Shown: positions 41,294 through 50,060 of the stretch, one piece after another | Layout of the letters: each line of letters begins with the position of its first letter | How positions within the stretch are numbered: position 1 is the stretch's first letter | DNA from: Chryseobacterium sp. JV274 | GTDB taxonomy: Bacteria > Bacteroidota > Bacteroidia > Flavobacteriales > Weeksellaceae | DNA length: 64,000 nt | Direction of reading: 5' to 3' | NCBI RefSeq assembly: GCF_903969135.1 | Contig: NZ_LR824569.1 | Location: forward strand, 3,989,001-4,053,000 | Position numbers and translations under genes: made by a program | Notes under the pieces: generated by a model | Databases searched by the model: none | Told to the model about the DNA's origin: nothing | Seen by the model: only the letters and a program-made list of their open reading frames with translations

Positions 41294-42697
41294 TTAATCT
41301 TCCTTCGACTTCATATTCTTTCCATCTGAAATGTGTAGCCTTCTGAAAACAAATCCTGATAAAATTGTCAATATTCCTACCGTGAGAAATGTGAGTCGAA
41401 AGGCATTGTGAATTTCACCATTAATAAGATCTGTATTTTCAAACAGCTTTAAAACAATCAGTCCGAATGCAATTCCGAAACCGATAGCTAGCTGTTGATT
41501 CACTGAAATTAAAGAGTTTCCGCTGCTGGTCTGAAAATTCCGAAGGTCAGCAATAGAAATGGTATTCATAGAGGTGAACTGTATAGAGTTGAAAAAACCT
41601 AATACTGCGATAATGGGAATAAACCAATATAAGGAAGTATGTATATCAGGTATAGCGAGCAGGCAGATCAGCGTTCCGATGATGAATGTATTGATCATTA
41701 AAGTCTGACGATAGCCATATTTATCAAGAATTTTAATTACTGAGGATTTCCCGAAGATTGCCGTTAAAGCCATGGGAGCAATAATCCAGCCTGAAGTTAC
41801 TGCTGACTGTTTATATGCAATCTGAATCATCAGGGGAAGCAATAACGGAACAGAACTGATTCCTAATCTGGTGGCCAGGTTTCCCACGATACCTACCCGA
41901 AAAGTTCTCACCTGAAAAAGGTTTAACGGGAAGATAGGATTTCCTCCTCTTTTAGCATGTTTGTAATAATAATACAGAAACAGGAAGCCCATAATGAATA
42001 CAAGTAAAACAGGAGTGATATTCTGCATGTCCCCAAAAAGTTCCAGTGAAACGGAAAGCAGGAGGGAGGCCGCTGCAAAAATTAAAAAGCCTTTTAAATC
42101 AAAATCAACATCATCCGACTTGTAATTGGGCATGAATTTTAATCCTAAAAGAATTCCTAAAACACCAATCGGGATATTGATCAGAAATATCCAGTGCCAT
42201 GAAAGGTAATCTACCATATAACCTCCGACTAACGGACCAAGTACAGGACCAATAAGAGCCGGAATAATGGCAAAGTTCATTGCTTTAAGGAGCTCACTTT
42301 TATCAAATGTTTTGATTAATGCCAGCTTTCCGACAGGAGTCATTAAACTTCCTCCGACTCCCTGGATGACCCTTGAAATTACCAAATGGGTAAGATTCTG
42401 AGACAAGGAACAAAACAAGGAACCTAAGCTGAACAGTACCAACGAGAAAATAAATACTTTTTTGGTCCCGAACCGGTCTGCCAGAAATCCGCTGGCAGGC
42501 ATGAAAACAGCTAATGTAAGAACATAACTGATAATGGCGTTCTGCATATTAAGCGGAGATTCGTGCAGATCTTTTGCAATAGAAGGCAGGGAAGTATTCA
42601 GGATGGTTGAATCCAGCATCTGCATAAAAATAGCGGTAGCCAGAATCAAAGGTAATATTTTCTTTATGGATGTCTGTGGTGTGCTTGTTTCTGTCAT
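41294..42697 (-). CDS. MFS multidrug exporter (DHA2/EmrB-QacA type)
   Basis: A 467-aa inner membrane transporter of the major facilitator superfamily. Fourteen helices are likely. Signatures: MQMLDSTILNTSLPSIAKDLHESP (motif D1, residues 21-44), ASGFLADRFGTKKVFIFSLVLFSLGS (motif A, residues 66-92), VISRVIQGVGGSLMTPVGKL (motif B with Arg, near 108-128) and IPALIGPVLGPLVGGYMVDYLSWHWIFLINIPIG (motif C, near 143-176). It exports drugs in exchange for protons; the substrate is unknown. The gene is monocistronic; the next gene on the strand is separated by a terminator at 42802. Confidence 0.9.
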   Translation of the reverse strand: MTETSTPQTSIKKILPLILATAIFMQMLDSTILNTSLPSIAKDLHESPLNMQNAIISYVLTLAVFMPASGFLADRFGTKKVFIFSLVLFSLGSLFCSLSQNLTHLVISRVIQGVGGSLMTPVGKLALIKTFDKSELLKAMNFAIIPALIGPVLGPLVGGYMVDYLSWHWIFLINIPIGVLGILLGLKFMPNYKSDDVDFDLKGFLIFAAASLLLSVSLELFGDMQNITPVLLVFIMGFLFLYYYYKHAKRGGNPIFPLNLFQVRTFRVGIVGNLATRLGISSVPLLLPLMIQIAYKQSAVTSGWIIAPMALTAIFGKSSVIKILDKYGYRQTLMINTFIIGTLICLLAIPDIHTSLYWFIPIIAVLGFFNSIQFTSMNTISIADLRNFQTSSGNSLISVNQQLAIGFGIAFGLIVLKLFENTDLINGEIHNAFRLTFLTVGILTILSGFVFRRLHISDGKNMKSKED

Positions 42698-42801
42698 TTC
42701 GTATAGGCTGAACCGTTAAAAACGTCCAGACTTATTTTATTTGAAGAATCTGCTTGCTTTAAGCAGGTTGATCTTTAGATAAAGAAATCCATATAAAATT
42801 A

Positions 42802-42833
42802 AAAAAGTCCTGTGAGATTTCACAGGACTTTTT
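42802..42833 (-). terminator. terminator of the 270-aa secreted gene
   Basis: Thirteen-bp stem AAAAAGTCCTGTG/CACAGGACTTTTT with a 6-nt loop, just past the stop codon at 42837; on the minus strand it is followed by a T-rich run. Confidence 0.85.
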
Positions 42834-42836
42834 GAT

Positions 42837-43649
42837 TTATTTTCTAGGCTTTTCTACTCCTTTCCATTCATCACCGGCTTTTCTATACTGGCTTAAAGTG
42901 AAAGTTTTGAAATCCTTTGTTTTGTATTCGATGTTATCGGTATTCTGCTCAAATGGCATGATGTAATAATATTCGATATCTGTCTTATCAGATTTGTTTC
43001 CTTTTTTTACACTAGGAACATATTTTGAAAACTTATAGCTTGGAAGATATTGTTTCAGTCTTGCATAGAAAGCTTTGTCTTCTTTTTCGCTAGGAATGAT
43101 ATCTACAATATTCAAATCATCTTTTTTCTTGTCAATCCAAAGATAATATGTCTTTTCCTCTCCCATATTTCTGTTGAAAGAGTTGAAGGCAAATAATTCT
43201 TTCGGTACAAGTTCCTTTATTTTCTCAGGATCAACCTTTGTGTAGTATTGTCCTTTTGAAGGATCTACATAGGTTTCAAGATTGTACATCAAAACAGAAT
43301 TGTTTTCAAATTTCTTATTTTTAAAATATTGATTTAAAGATAATTCTGCAGTTGCTCTAAGTTCTTTACCTCTGGCATCCAATTTTTTTGTTGGATTCTG
43401 AGGGTTTACATATTTTACGAATTCATATAAAACGACAGGTTTTATATCTTTAAGGTGAGGATACGTTTTTAGCTGCTCTGCTTTTACAAGCCAGTAGAAT
43501 TGCTGGTAGTAATCATCTTTATCTTGATCTTTCACGCTCTTATAAGCCAAAGCAAGCTTCTTCGAATTCAGATATTTGCCATATTTTCCTTGTCCAAAAG
43601 CAAAACTTATGGCTAATAAGGCAAATAAAACAGTAAGGTTTCTTCTCAT
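42837..43649 (-). CDS. secreted hypothetical protein
   Basis: Starting at ATG 43649 gives a 270-aa protein with a clean signal peptide (MRRNLTVLFALLAISFAFGQG); the frame extends 10 codons further up but these would precede the signal. The mature part is Lys/Tyr-rich (GKYGKYLNSKKLALAYKSVKDQDKDDYYQQFYWLVKAEQLK) with a helical start and a beta-rich end. No family recognised. It is monocistronic with a strong terminator. The remaining 343 bp up to asnB hold a terminator and a partial dispersed repeat. Confidence 0.75.
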   Translation of the reverse strand: MRRNLTVLFALLAISFAFGQGKYGKYLNSKKLALAYKSVKDQDKDDYYQQFYWLVKAEQLKTYPHLKDIKPVVLYEFVKYVNPQNPTKKLDARGKELRATAELSLNQYFKNKKFENNSVLMYNLETYVDPSKGQYYTKVDPEKIKELVPKELFAFNSFNRNMGEEKTYYLWIDKKKDDLNIVDIIPSEKEDKAFYARLKQYLPSYKFSKYVPSVKKGNKSDKTDIEYYYIMPFEQNTDNIEYKTKDFKTFTLSQYRKAGDEWKGVEKPRK

Positions 43650-43754
43650 TTTTTTATAATTGATATTTTCGTTTTCCAAATATAATTATTTATTAGATAT
43701 TATTTTGGATTGTCAGTTAAATTATGCCATATTGTTATTGTTAATTCAAAAGAA

Positions 43755-43776
43755 AATCCTGTATTACTACAGGATT
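43755..43776 (-). terminator. hairpin, likely terminator of asnB
   Basis: A 9-bp stem (43755-43763 with 43768-43776) and 4-nt loop; on the minus strand it is followed by TTTCTTTTG. It lies 217 bp after asnB, beyond the repeat. Confidence 0.6.
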
Positions 43777-43825
43777 GATAAATTATAACTGAGGAAGTTA
43801 GGTGTTTGAAGCGATGAAATTAAAT

Positions 43826-43985
43826 ATCAATAGTCAATTTTTGCTTCGCAAAATGAATGGTGAATGATTAACAGTAGATCAGAAAATACCTCTGTATTGA
43901 TGGTTCTTAATCTCGAATCTCGCAACCCGAACCACATAACAAAATTGACAAGCACAGCGGATTGACGATTGACTATTCACTAATC
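43826..43985 (-). repeat. dispersed intergenic repeat, internally deleted copy
   Basis: The left part (AATAGTCAATTTTTGCTTCGCAAAATGAATGGTGAAT, split by small changes) matches the reverse complement of the right end of the copy at 7901-8156, and the right part (AAGCACAGCGGATTGACGATTGACTATTCAC) matches the end of the copy at 59108-59325. The stem-loop core is missing. Confidence 0.65.
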
Positions 43986-43992
43986 AACCCCT

Positions 43993-45660
43993 CTAGTACG
44001 AAGTTTCATGTACTTTCACCGCTCTTCCGCTTGGATCATTCATTTTTTTGAATGCTTCATCCCATTCTAAAGCGATAGGAGTGGAGCAGGCTACAGATGG
44101 AACAGAAGGTACGGTAGCAGCTGCTGTTTCACTTGGAAAATGTTCTTCAAAAATAGTTCTGTATCTGTATTCTTCTTTGTTTTGAGGAGTGTTTAGCGGG
44201 AATCTGAATCTTGCGTTAGCCATCATTTCATCCGTCACTTCTTTTTCTGCAACTTCTTTTAAGGTATCGATCCATGAGTAGCCTACACCATCTGAGAACT
44301 GTTCTTTCTGTCTCCAGACAATAGAATCAGGAAGCATATCTTCAAAGGCTTTTCTCAATACCCATTTTTCGATTTTTCCTTCAGCCGTATTGATCATTTT
44401 ATCTTTTGGGTTAAGAGTCATGGCAATATCCATAAATTCTTTGTCCAGAAAAGGAACTCTGCCTTCAATTCCCCAGCTCATTAGTGCTTTGTTGGCTCTT
44501 AAGCAGTCATACAGGTGAAGTTTGCCTAATTTTCTTACCGTTTCATCGTGGAATTCTTTTGCGTTTGGAGCTTTGTGGAAATATAAATAACCACCGAATA
44601 ATTCATCAGAACCTTCTCCTGAAAGCACCATTTTTATTCCCATAGACTTAATTACTCTTGCCAGAAGATACATCGGGGTGGATGCCCTGATTGTTGTTAC
44701 ATCATAAGTTTCCAGGTGATAAATTACATCGCGTACAGCATCCAGCCCTTCCTGAACGGTAAAGTTAACTTCATGGTGAACAGATCCGATGTGTTTTGCA
44801 GCTGTTTGTGCAGCAGCCAGATCGGGAGAACCTACAAGTCCTACAGCAAAACTGTGAAGTCTTGGATACCAGGCTTCCTGTGTGTCTCCACTTTCAACTC
44901 TCTGGCGGGCAAATTTTGCGGTAATCGCTGAAATCACTGAGGAATCCAAACCTCCGGAAAGAAGTACACCATAAGGAACATCACTCATCAGTTGTCTGTG
45001 AACAGCATCCTCAAGACCCTTTCTTAATTTTGTGATATCTGTTTCGTTTTCTTTCACATGATCAAAACTGTCCCAGTCTCTTGTATACCATTGCTGAAGT
45101 TCAGCGCCGTCCGGACTGTAAACGAAATGTCCCGGTAAGAATGTTTCAATTTTTTTACATACTCCTTCAAGTGCTTTCAGTTCAGAAGCTACATAATAGT
45201 TTCCGTTTTTGTCCCAACCTTGATAAAGAGGGCATATTCCCATATGATCACGGGCAATAAGGTAGATGTCGTTTTCAGTGTCATATAATGCGAAGGCAAA
45301 AATCCCGTTCAGTTTTTCAACGAAATCTTTTCCGTACTTTCTGTAAAGAGCAAGGATTACCTCGCAGTCAGATTGAGTCTGAAACTCATAATCAGAAAAT
45401 TCTTCTTTTAATTCTCTATGGTTGTAGATTTCACCATTCACGGCTAATACTACTTTTCCGTCTTTTGTAAATAAAGGTTGTTTTCCAGAGGTAGGATCTA
45501 CAATGGCAAGTCTTTCGTGAGAGAAAATTACTTTTTCGTCCTGAAAAACGCCGCTCCAATCCGGTCCTCTGTGACGGATTTTTTTTGACATTTCCAGCAC
45601 CTGAGGTCTTAATACTTCAGTTTTCTGTTTGGCATCAAATAAACATACAATTCCACACAT
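43993..45660 (-). CDS. asnB: glutamine-hydrolysing asparagine synthase B
   Basis: A 555-aa enzyme making asparagine from aspartate, ATP and glutamine. The N-terminal glutaminase domain starts with MCGIVCLFD (catalytic Cys 2) and has RLAIVDPTSGKQPL and NGEIYNHREL; the synthetase domain has the PP-loop YGVLLSGGLDSSVISAI near residue 230 and SGEGSDELFGGYLYFHKAP near 340-358. Length matches E. coli AsnB (554 aa). It has a single promoter element 20 bp upstream and no operon partner. With asparaginase at 10953 the window holds both directions of asparagine metabolism. Confidence 0.96.
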   Translation of the reverse strand: MCGIVCLFDAKQKTEVLRPQVLEMSKKIRHRGPDWSGVFQDEKVIFSHERLAIVDPTSGKQPLFTKDGKVVLAVNGEIYNHRELKEEFSDYEFQTQSDCEVILALYRKYGKDFVEKLNGIFAFALYDTENDIYLIARDHMGICPLYQGWDKNGNYYVASELKALEGVCKKIETFLPGHFVYSPDGAELQQWYTRDWDSFDHVKENETDITKLRKGLEDAVHRQLMSDVPYGVLLSGGLDSSVISAITAKFARQRVESGDTQEAWYPRLHSFAVGLVGSPDLAAAQTAAKHIGSVHHEVNFTVQEGLDAVRDVIYHLETYDVTTIRASTPMYLLARVIKSMGIKMVLSGEGSDELFGGYLYFHKAPNAKEFHDETVRKLGKLHLYDCLRANKALMSWGIEGRVPFLDKEFMDIAMTLNPKDKMINTAEGKIEKWVLRKAFEDMLPDSIVWRQKEQFSDGVGYSWIDTLKEVAEKEVTDEMMANARFRFPLNTPQNKEEYRYRTIFEEHFPSETAAATVPSVPSVACSTPIALEWDEAFKKMNDPSGRAVKVHETSY

Positions 45661-45680
45661 AATTTCTATTATTTATGTGA

Positions 45681-45688
45681 CAAAAGTA
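45681..45688 (-). promoter_or_regulatory. -7 element (TACTTTTG) for asnB
   Basis: CAAAAGTA on the plus strand, 20 bp before the asnB ATG. The rest of the 319-bp gap 45661-45979 is AT-rich, with a hairpin at 45945-45973. Confidence 0.5.
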
Positions 45689-45944
45689 GAAGGGATGTTT
45701 ATAAATAAAAATGAAAAATATTTAAAAGCGAAAATTTTTAATTAATTAATTATTTAAAGTTAAAAGTATTAACTATTCTTTGAAATTAACATGTTTTTGA
45801 TTAATTTTTTTCGTTGAGCCGAAATTGATGGTTTTTCCATACAAAATAAAAATGACATATTTATTAATCTATGGTAATTAATTATATGAATTTTAACCCT
45901 TACTTTGTGGCTCGAAATAATTTTTTTTCATCATTTGTGTTTTT

Positions 45945-45973
45945 ACCTTCTTGCAATTCTCATGCAAGAAGGT
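45945..45973. terminator. hairpin near the end of the PNGase F-like gene
   Basis: An 11-bp stem (45945-45955 with 45963-45973) just after the minus-strand stop codon. The T-run lies on the plus-strand side, so its use as a minus-strand terminator is unsure. Confidence 0.4.
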
Positions 45974-45979
45974 TTTGTT

Positions 45980-47647
45980 TTATTGTACCCCAAGTAACGT
46001 TCCCGAAACATTCCATGAGCTGAAACTTGTGCCTTCGGAAGCTCCCTGAGAAATTTTCACCTGAATCGTATGTTTTCCGGCTTTCAAATCTCCAAGAGGA
46101 ATGAAGTTAGGATTGGTAACTGTTCCCGGACACCAGTTTGATCTGCTGAGGTCTGATGAAGAAAGACCGTCCTGAAAATTTCCTGATGCCGGATTGTACA
46201 AACGGTACGAACCACAGTCTGTTCTCCATGGGACGAATGAAAATACCGGATTTCCATCAACGAAAATAGAATTGGCTTTAGGAACAAACTCATCTCCGTT
46301 TTCCCAGCCTCCATGTCCGGTTGTAGTATATCTTAACTGAGCATTTTTCAAATCTTTATTTAAAGTGAAATTAACAAGGAGTCCTTTATCCTGATTGAAC
46401 ATCGTAGAGTAGTCCTGCCCGGCCATTTCCATAATATTTAAAGTATTGAATAATGGTATCGCTGTATTGTTTTTATTAACTGTCTGATCACTCTTGTGAA
46501 TGGTGATATCAAGGCTTACTTTATGTCCGCCTTTGTCATAGTTGCCAATAAATGTACCTACCCAAATTTCTTTTCCTGATAATGCAGGCTTAAGCTCTGT
46601 AATATCCTGCCGGTAAGGACTGATAGTCTGCCAGTTTTTTCCTTTAAGCTGAATATGATTGAACTTCTGGATTCCAAAAGCGGTAAAAAATCTCATCATT
46701 TCCGTAGCAGGGCTATAGTTATCGGTAGTTGTTATCCCGTAATATTGCTTTCCGTTTCCATTTTCATAGACAGGAAGTGTTTTTGCTCCTTTTTCCAATC
46801 CATCAAAAAAAGATTTTTCCTTATCCTGAGGGATGAAAAATACTGTTCCGGTTCTGTCATAGGCATCCCCGTTCGACTGTTGTTTCAGTTCTACAAAAAT
46901 ATTTTCTCCTTCTGTAATCGCAGGGAATTTTACTTTTTTAAGAATGATGGTTCCGTTGGCATATCTTTTTATCTGTTCATCAGATTTTGAGGCATCAGAG
47001 AAATTGATGGTTTCATTTTCAAAAACATTCAGCGTAGTAAATCTGCTTTTCCAAAGCAAATCTTTATACCCCAACTGATCCGTCGTCTGTATATTTCCCT
47101 TTACTATATTTTCAATTCCTGTATCCTTGATTTTTTTGATCGAACTGGCTGTAATTAAAGAGTTTTTATTTCTTTCGACTTCCAGAACCAGTCCTAAATT
47201 CTGTCCTAAAACAGAAGGCCCACCCTTTAGCTTCAAATCATTCGTGTACCAGATCTCAATGGTGTTTGAGTTCACCTTTGTGACTGCTTTTTTACAAGTG
47301 TAGCCTAGAATCTTTTTAGTTTCATTGGTGAGTTCAAAATCCTGCTTTCCCACAGACTCAGTATCTGATGTTGAAATAGTAGATCCCGGTTTTAAAAAAG
47401 CATATGAAACAATAATGTTTGTTGGCTTTTCTACCTTAGTGATTTCATAAGGGAAGCTGCTTTTTTGTTCTTTGATTGTACTGTTGAGAATGAAATTTTC
47501 TTTCTCATTAACCCAAACGATAGTAGAGGGCTGGTCTGTATTTGTTTTTCCGTTATATGAACTGGTATACTGAATTTCATAGGTCTGTGCAGAAAACAGA
47601 CAGTATAAGAAGATGGTTAGAAAATTGAAAACAATTCTTGTATGCAT
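45980..47647 (-). CDS. PNGase F-like glycoamidase with N-terminal bowl-like domain
   Basis: A 555-aa secreted protein: signal peptide at residues 1-20 (MHTRIVFNFLTIFLYCLFSAQ), an N-terminal ~190-residue domain related to GLPGLI proteins (ILGYTCKKAVTKVNSNTIEIWYTNDLKLKGGPSVLGQNLGLVLEV region near 110-155), then a PNGase F-type double jelly roll. Matching elements are NKDLKNAQLRYTTTGHGGWENGDEF near residue 425, VPWRTDCGSYR near 471 and RSNWCPGTV near 502, with an acidic residue after DRTGTVFF. This two-part layout resembles the PNGF-II enzyme of Elizabethkingia. It would cut N-glycans from glycoproteins outside the cell. Monocistronic. Confidence 0.8.
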   Translation of the reverse strand: MHTRIVFNFLTIFLYCLFSAQTYEIQYTSSYNGKTNTDQPSTIVWVNEKENFILNSTIKEQKSSFPYEITKVEKPTNIIVSYAFLKPGSTISTSDTESVGKQDFELTNETKKILGYTCKKAVTKVNSNTIEIWYTNDLKLKGGPSVLGQNLGLVLEVERNKNSLITASSIKKIKDTGIENIVKGNIQTTDQLGYKDLLWKSRFTTLNVFENETINFSDASKSDEQIKRYANGTIILKKVKFPAITEGENIFVELKQQSNGDAYDRTGTVFFIPQDKEKSFFDGLEKGAKTLPVYENGNGKQYYGITTTDNYSPATEMMRFFTAFGIQKFNHIQLKGKNWQTISPYRQDITELKPALSGKEIWVGTFIGNYDKGGHKVSLDITIHKSDQTVNKNNTAIPLFNTLNIMEMAGQDYSTMFNQDKGLLVNFTLNKDLKNAQLRYTTTGHGGWENGDEFVPKANSIFVDGNPVFSFVPWRTDCGSYRLYNPASGNFQDGLSSSDLSRSNWCPGTVTNPNFIPLGDLKAGKHTIQVKISQGASEGTSFSSWNVSGTLLGVQ

Positions 47648-47785
47648 AAATAAAATGAGTTTGCTGCAAAGTTATTCTAAAGTTTCCAGAGCATCAAACC
47701 GGTTTAATCTATACAGTTAGTAGACAATGTGCTTTAAATGTTACAAAAAATGTTACATTTTTTTAGAAAGATTTTTAAATAAAAA

Positions 47786-47814
47786 AAAACTACTCCAAAA
47801 AATAGAGTAGTTTT
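47786..47814 (-). terminator. terminator of the rsmB-like gene
   Basis: Ten-bp stem AAAACTACTC/GAGTAGTTTT with a 9-nt loop and, on the minus strand, a run of nine T residues. Confidence 0.8.
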
Positions 47815-47836
47815 ATATATTGTTATTGGGTTTGGA

Positions 47837-49042
47837 TTAAGAAATTCTCTCAATCAAAGCCATATAGAATCCGTCATAACCCTCGCTAGGCATTACTTTT
47901 TCATCCTTAATCATTTTGAATCCGGGGTTGTTTTTGATGAATTCGTCTACCTGCAGATTGTTTTCAGATGGAAGGATAGAACATGTTGCATATACCATTT
48001 TTCCTCCTTTTTTAAGCATTTTAGAATAGTCCTGAAGGATTTGCTGCTGTTCTTTTTTAATTCTGTCAATAAAGTCCTGATCAATTTTCCACTTACTGTC
48101 CGGATTTCTTTTTAAAACTCCAAGACCAGAACATGGGGCATCAATCAGAAGTCTGTCAGCCTTTTCATGAAGACGTTTGATTACTTTATTATCGGCAATC
48201 ATACGGGTTTCAATATTGTGGGCGCCAGCTCTTTTAGCACGACGCTTCAATTCGGCAAGTTTCCACTCGAAAATATCCAGGGCAATAATCTGGCCTTTGT
48301 TTTTCATTAATGCTGCTAAGTGAAGTGTTTTTCCTCCCGCACCTGCACATGCATCTACCACTCTTTGTCCTTCCTGCACATCAAGGAAATAACCAATCTT
48401 TTGAGAAGAAGCATCCTGAACTTCAAATAATCCTTCTTTAAACGCTGTGGTAAGAAAAACATTCTTCTTCTCTTCTAACTGAACAGCATCAGGATAATTT
48501 TTAATAGGAAAAGAAACAACACCTTCATCAGTAAGGTCAGAAATAAGTTCTTTTGTTGTTGTTCTTAAAGAATTTGCTCTTAAAACAGTGGGTGCCTGCT
48601 CATTCAAAGCAATCATTTCTCTTTCCCATTTAGCTCCAAGTTCTTTTTCAAGAGTTTCAGCAAGCCATTCAGGAATAGAATGCTCTATTGCTTTTGTAGG
48701 AACTGTATTCTTTTTAAGTTTGGTAAGAATGTCGGCAATTTTGATTCCGTCAAATTCTTCAAACTTTTTATAATTGGTTTTACTCCAAAGTAAATAGGCG
48801 ATGATAAGCTTGTAAATGTTGTTGGGCTTTACACCTTCCCCCATATAATATTCAAGACGTTTTTTCCAACGGATAATATTGTAAAAAATTTCAGAAACAA
48901 CAGCTCTGTCCTGGCTTCCCCATTTTCTGTTTGCTTTCAAAAGTCTTTCAATAACTTTATCTGCATATTTGTTTTTCTCAAAAAATGTCTCCTGTAAGGC
49001 ATCGTGAATTCCGATTGCCAAGTTTCTGTGAATAAGTTCCAT
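47837..49042 (-). CDS. RsmB/NOP family rRNA (cytosine-5) methyltransferase
   Basis: A 401-aa SAM-dependent m5C methyltransferase of the RsmB/NSUN group. The N-terminal helical NusB-like part is followed by the Rossmann fold: DVQEGQRVVDACAGAGGKTLHLAALM (SAM binding, near residues 220-245), LLIDAPCSGLGVLKRNPDSKWK (catalytic Cys in motif IV, near 303) and KGGKMVYATCSILPSENN (Cys of motif VI, near 357). Both catalytic cysteines are present. It modifies 16S rRNA; whether C967 (RsmB) or C1407 (RsmF) cannot be told. Single gene with its own promoter element and terminator. Confidence 0.92.
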   Translation of the reverse strand: MELIHRNLAIGIHDALQETFFEKNKYADKVIERLLKANRKWGSQDRAVVSEIFYNIIRWKKRLEYYMGEGVKPNNIYKLIIAYLLWSKTNYKKFEEFDGIKIADILTKLKKNTVPTKAIEHSIPEWLAETLEKELGAKWEREMIALNEQAPTVLRANSLRTTTKELISDLTDEGVVSFPIKNYPDAVQLEEKKNVFLTTAFKEGLFEVQDASSQKIGYFLDVQEGQRVVDACAGAGGKTLHLAALMKNKGQIIALDIFEWKLAELKRRAKRAGAHNIETRMIADNKVIKRLHEKADRLLIDAPCSGLGVLKRNPDSKWKIDQDFIDRIKKEQQQILQDYSKMLKKGGKMVYATCSILPSENNLQVDEFIKNNPGFKMIKDEKVMPSEGYDGFYMALIERIS

Positions 49043-49067
49043 AAGTTTGCTTCGCTGTTTGAATCTG

Positions 49068-49075
49068 CAAAAATA
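49068..49075 (-). promoter_or_regulatory. -7 element (TATTTTTG) for the rsmB-like gene
   Basis: CAAAAATA on the plus strand, 25 bp before the ATG at 49042. Confidence 0.5.
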
Positions 49076-49140
49076 CGACTTTTAATTGAGAGTTTGGAAT
49101 TTGGGATGTGAGAGTTTAAGAATGGCAGGCTGATGGTGAT

Positions 49141-49360
49141 AGTGAATGGTCAATCCGCTTAGCTTGTAGATTTTTATAAGTATAAATAAATTTTAACGCA
49201 AAGACCGCTAAGAAATCTTATAGTTTTTTAAGAAGGATCGCAAAGGCGTTTCACTTAGCAATGATTAAACTGATATTCTGGCTGAACGAAGTGACTTTGC
49301 GAACGAAGTATAATATTTTTAATCAAGCTTTGCGAACGATAGCGTTTAGTTTGACTTTTC
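49141..49360 (+). repeat. dispersed ~220-bp intergenic repeat, copy 2
   Basis: Same orientation as the copy at 7901. Stem arms GCAAAGGCGTTTCACTTAGC (49240-49259) and GCTGAACGAAGTGACTTTGC (49281-49300) with compensating changes relative to the other copies, then a CTTTGCGAACGATAGCGTT block. It occupies most of the gap between the rsmB-like gene and yjdM. Confidence 0.8.
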
Positions 49361-49379
49361 AACAGTAATTATACTGCAC

Positions 49380-49411
49380 TTGACTTCAACCTCCAAAAAG
49401 CTCTACCTTTG
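49380..49411 (+). promoter_or_regulatory. complete Bacteroidota promoter of yjdM
   Basis: TTG at 49380-49382, 21-bp spacer, TACCTTTG at 49404-49411; the ATG follows at 49427. It excludes the earlier TTG start codon at 49409. Confidence 0.7.
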
Positions 49412-49426
49412 CAAAAAATTAAAAAT

Positions 49427-49771
49427 ATGAGTGATACAGTACTTTGTCCGAAATGCAGCTCTGAGTTTACCTATCCGAGCGATAATATGATGGTCTGTTC
49501 CCAGTGTTTCCACGAATGGGATCCTGCAGAAGCGGCTACTGAAGCAGCTAACGAAGGAAAAATATTAGATTCAAATGGAAACGAACTTCAGGATGGAGAT
49601 TCTGTAGTTGTAGTAAAAGATCTTCCTGTAAAAGGAGCTCCAAAACCGGTAAAAGCAGGAACCAAAGTGAAAAATATCCGTTTAAGACCAGGAAGTGATC
49701 ATAATATTGACTGCAAAATTGATGGTTTCGGGGCAATGGCTCTTAAATCAGAGTTTGTAAAGAAAGCATAA
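49427..49771 (+). CDS. yjdM: zinc ribbon protein YjdM (PhnA-like)
   Basis: A 114-aa protein. An N-terminal zinc ribbon ([26 protein letters not shown], four Cys in residues 6-28) is followed by an SH3-like beta barrel ([56 protein letters not shown]). This is the YjdM/PhnA layout; the old name 'phosphonoacetate hydrolase/alkylphosphonate' is not supported by this sequence. The start at ATG 49427 is set by the promoter. Function is uncertain; it may be a nucleic acid or ribosome-associated small protein. Monocistronic. Confidence 0.88.
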   Translation: MSDTVLCPKCSSEFTYPSDNMMVCSQCFHEWDPAEAATEAANEGKILDSNGNELQDGDSVVVVKDLPVKGAPKPVKAGTKVKNIRLRPGSDHNIDCKIDGFGAMALKSEFVKKA

Positions 49772-50060
49772 GAAATTACTGTTTTCTTATGTCTTAAAAA
49801 TAAGAAAAGGAAAAAATTGGACAGTGTAATCTTTCTAAGACTTAATTGCAAGATTGCTAATGTCCGTCTGGAAGGCAGAAAGAGAAATAACCAAAAATTT
49901 CCTTAAGCTTTGGAAGTACAAATGTAAGAAAAAGTTTGAATAACCAATTCTTATGTTTGTATTTTTTTTATAGATAAGTGTAAGTAAATGTATAAGTTAT
50001 GTAAAACACAGAGAAAAGGGAAAATGTCCCGTATATAATAATAGCCCTGCCTTTTTGTCT
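49772..50060. other. 289-bp gap between yjdM and the ABC ATPase, no gene seen
   Basis: A weak 9-bp hairpin (49767-49775 with 49783-49791) overlaps the yjdM stop codon. The remainder is AT-rich with no frame longer than about 30 codons and no clear terminator for the convergent genes. Confidence 0.4.

Noticed and set aside
45945..45973. Strong minus-strand terminator for the PNGase F-like gene
   Set aside because: The stem is good but the T-run is on the other side, so it is listed only with low confidence.
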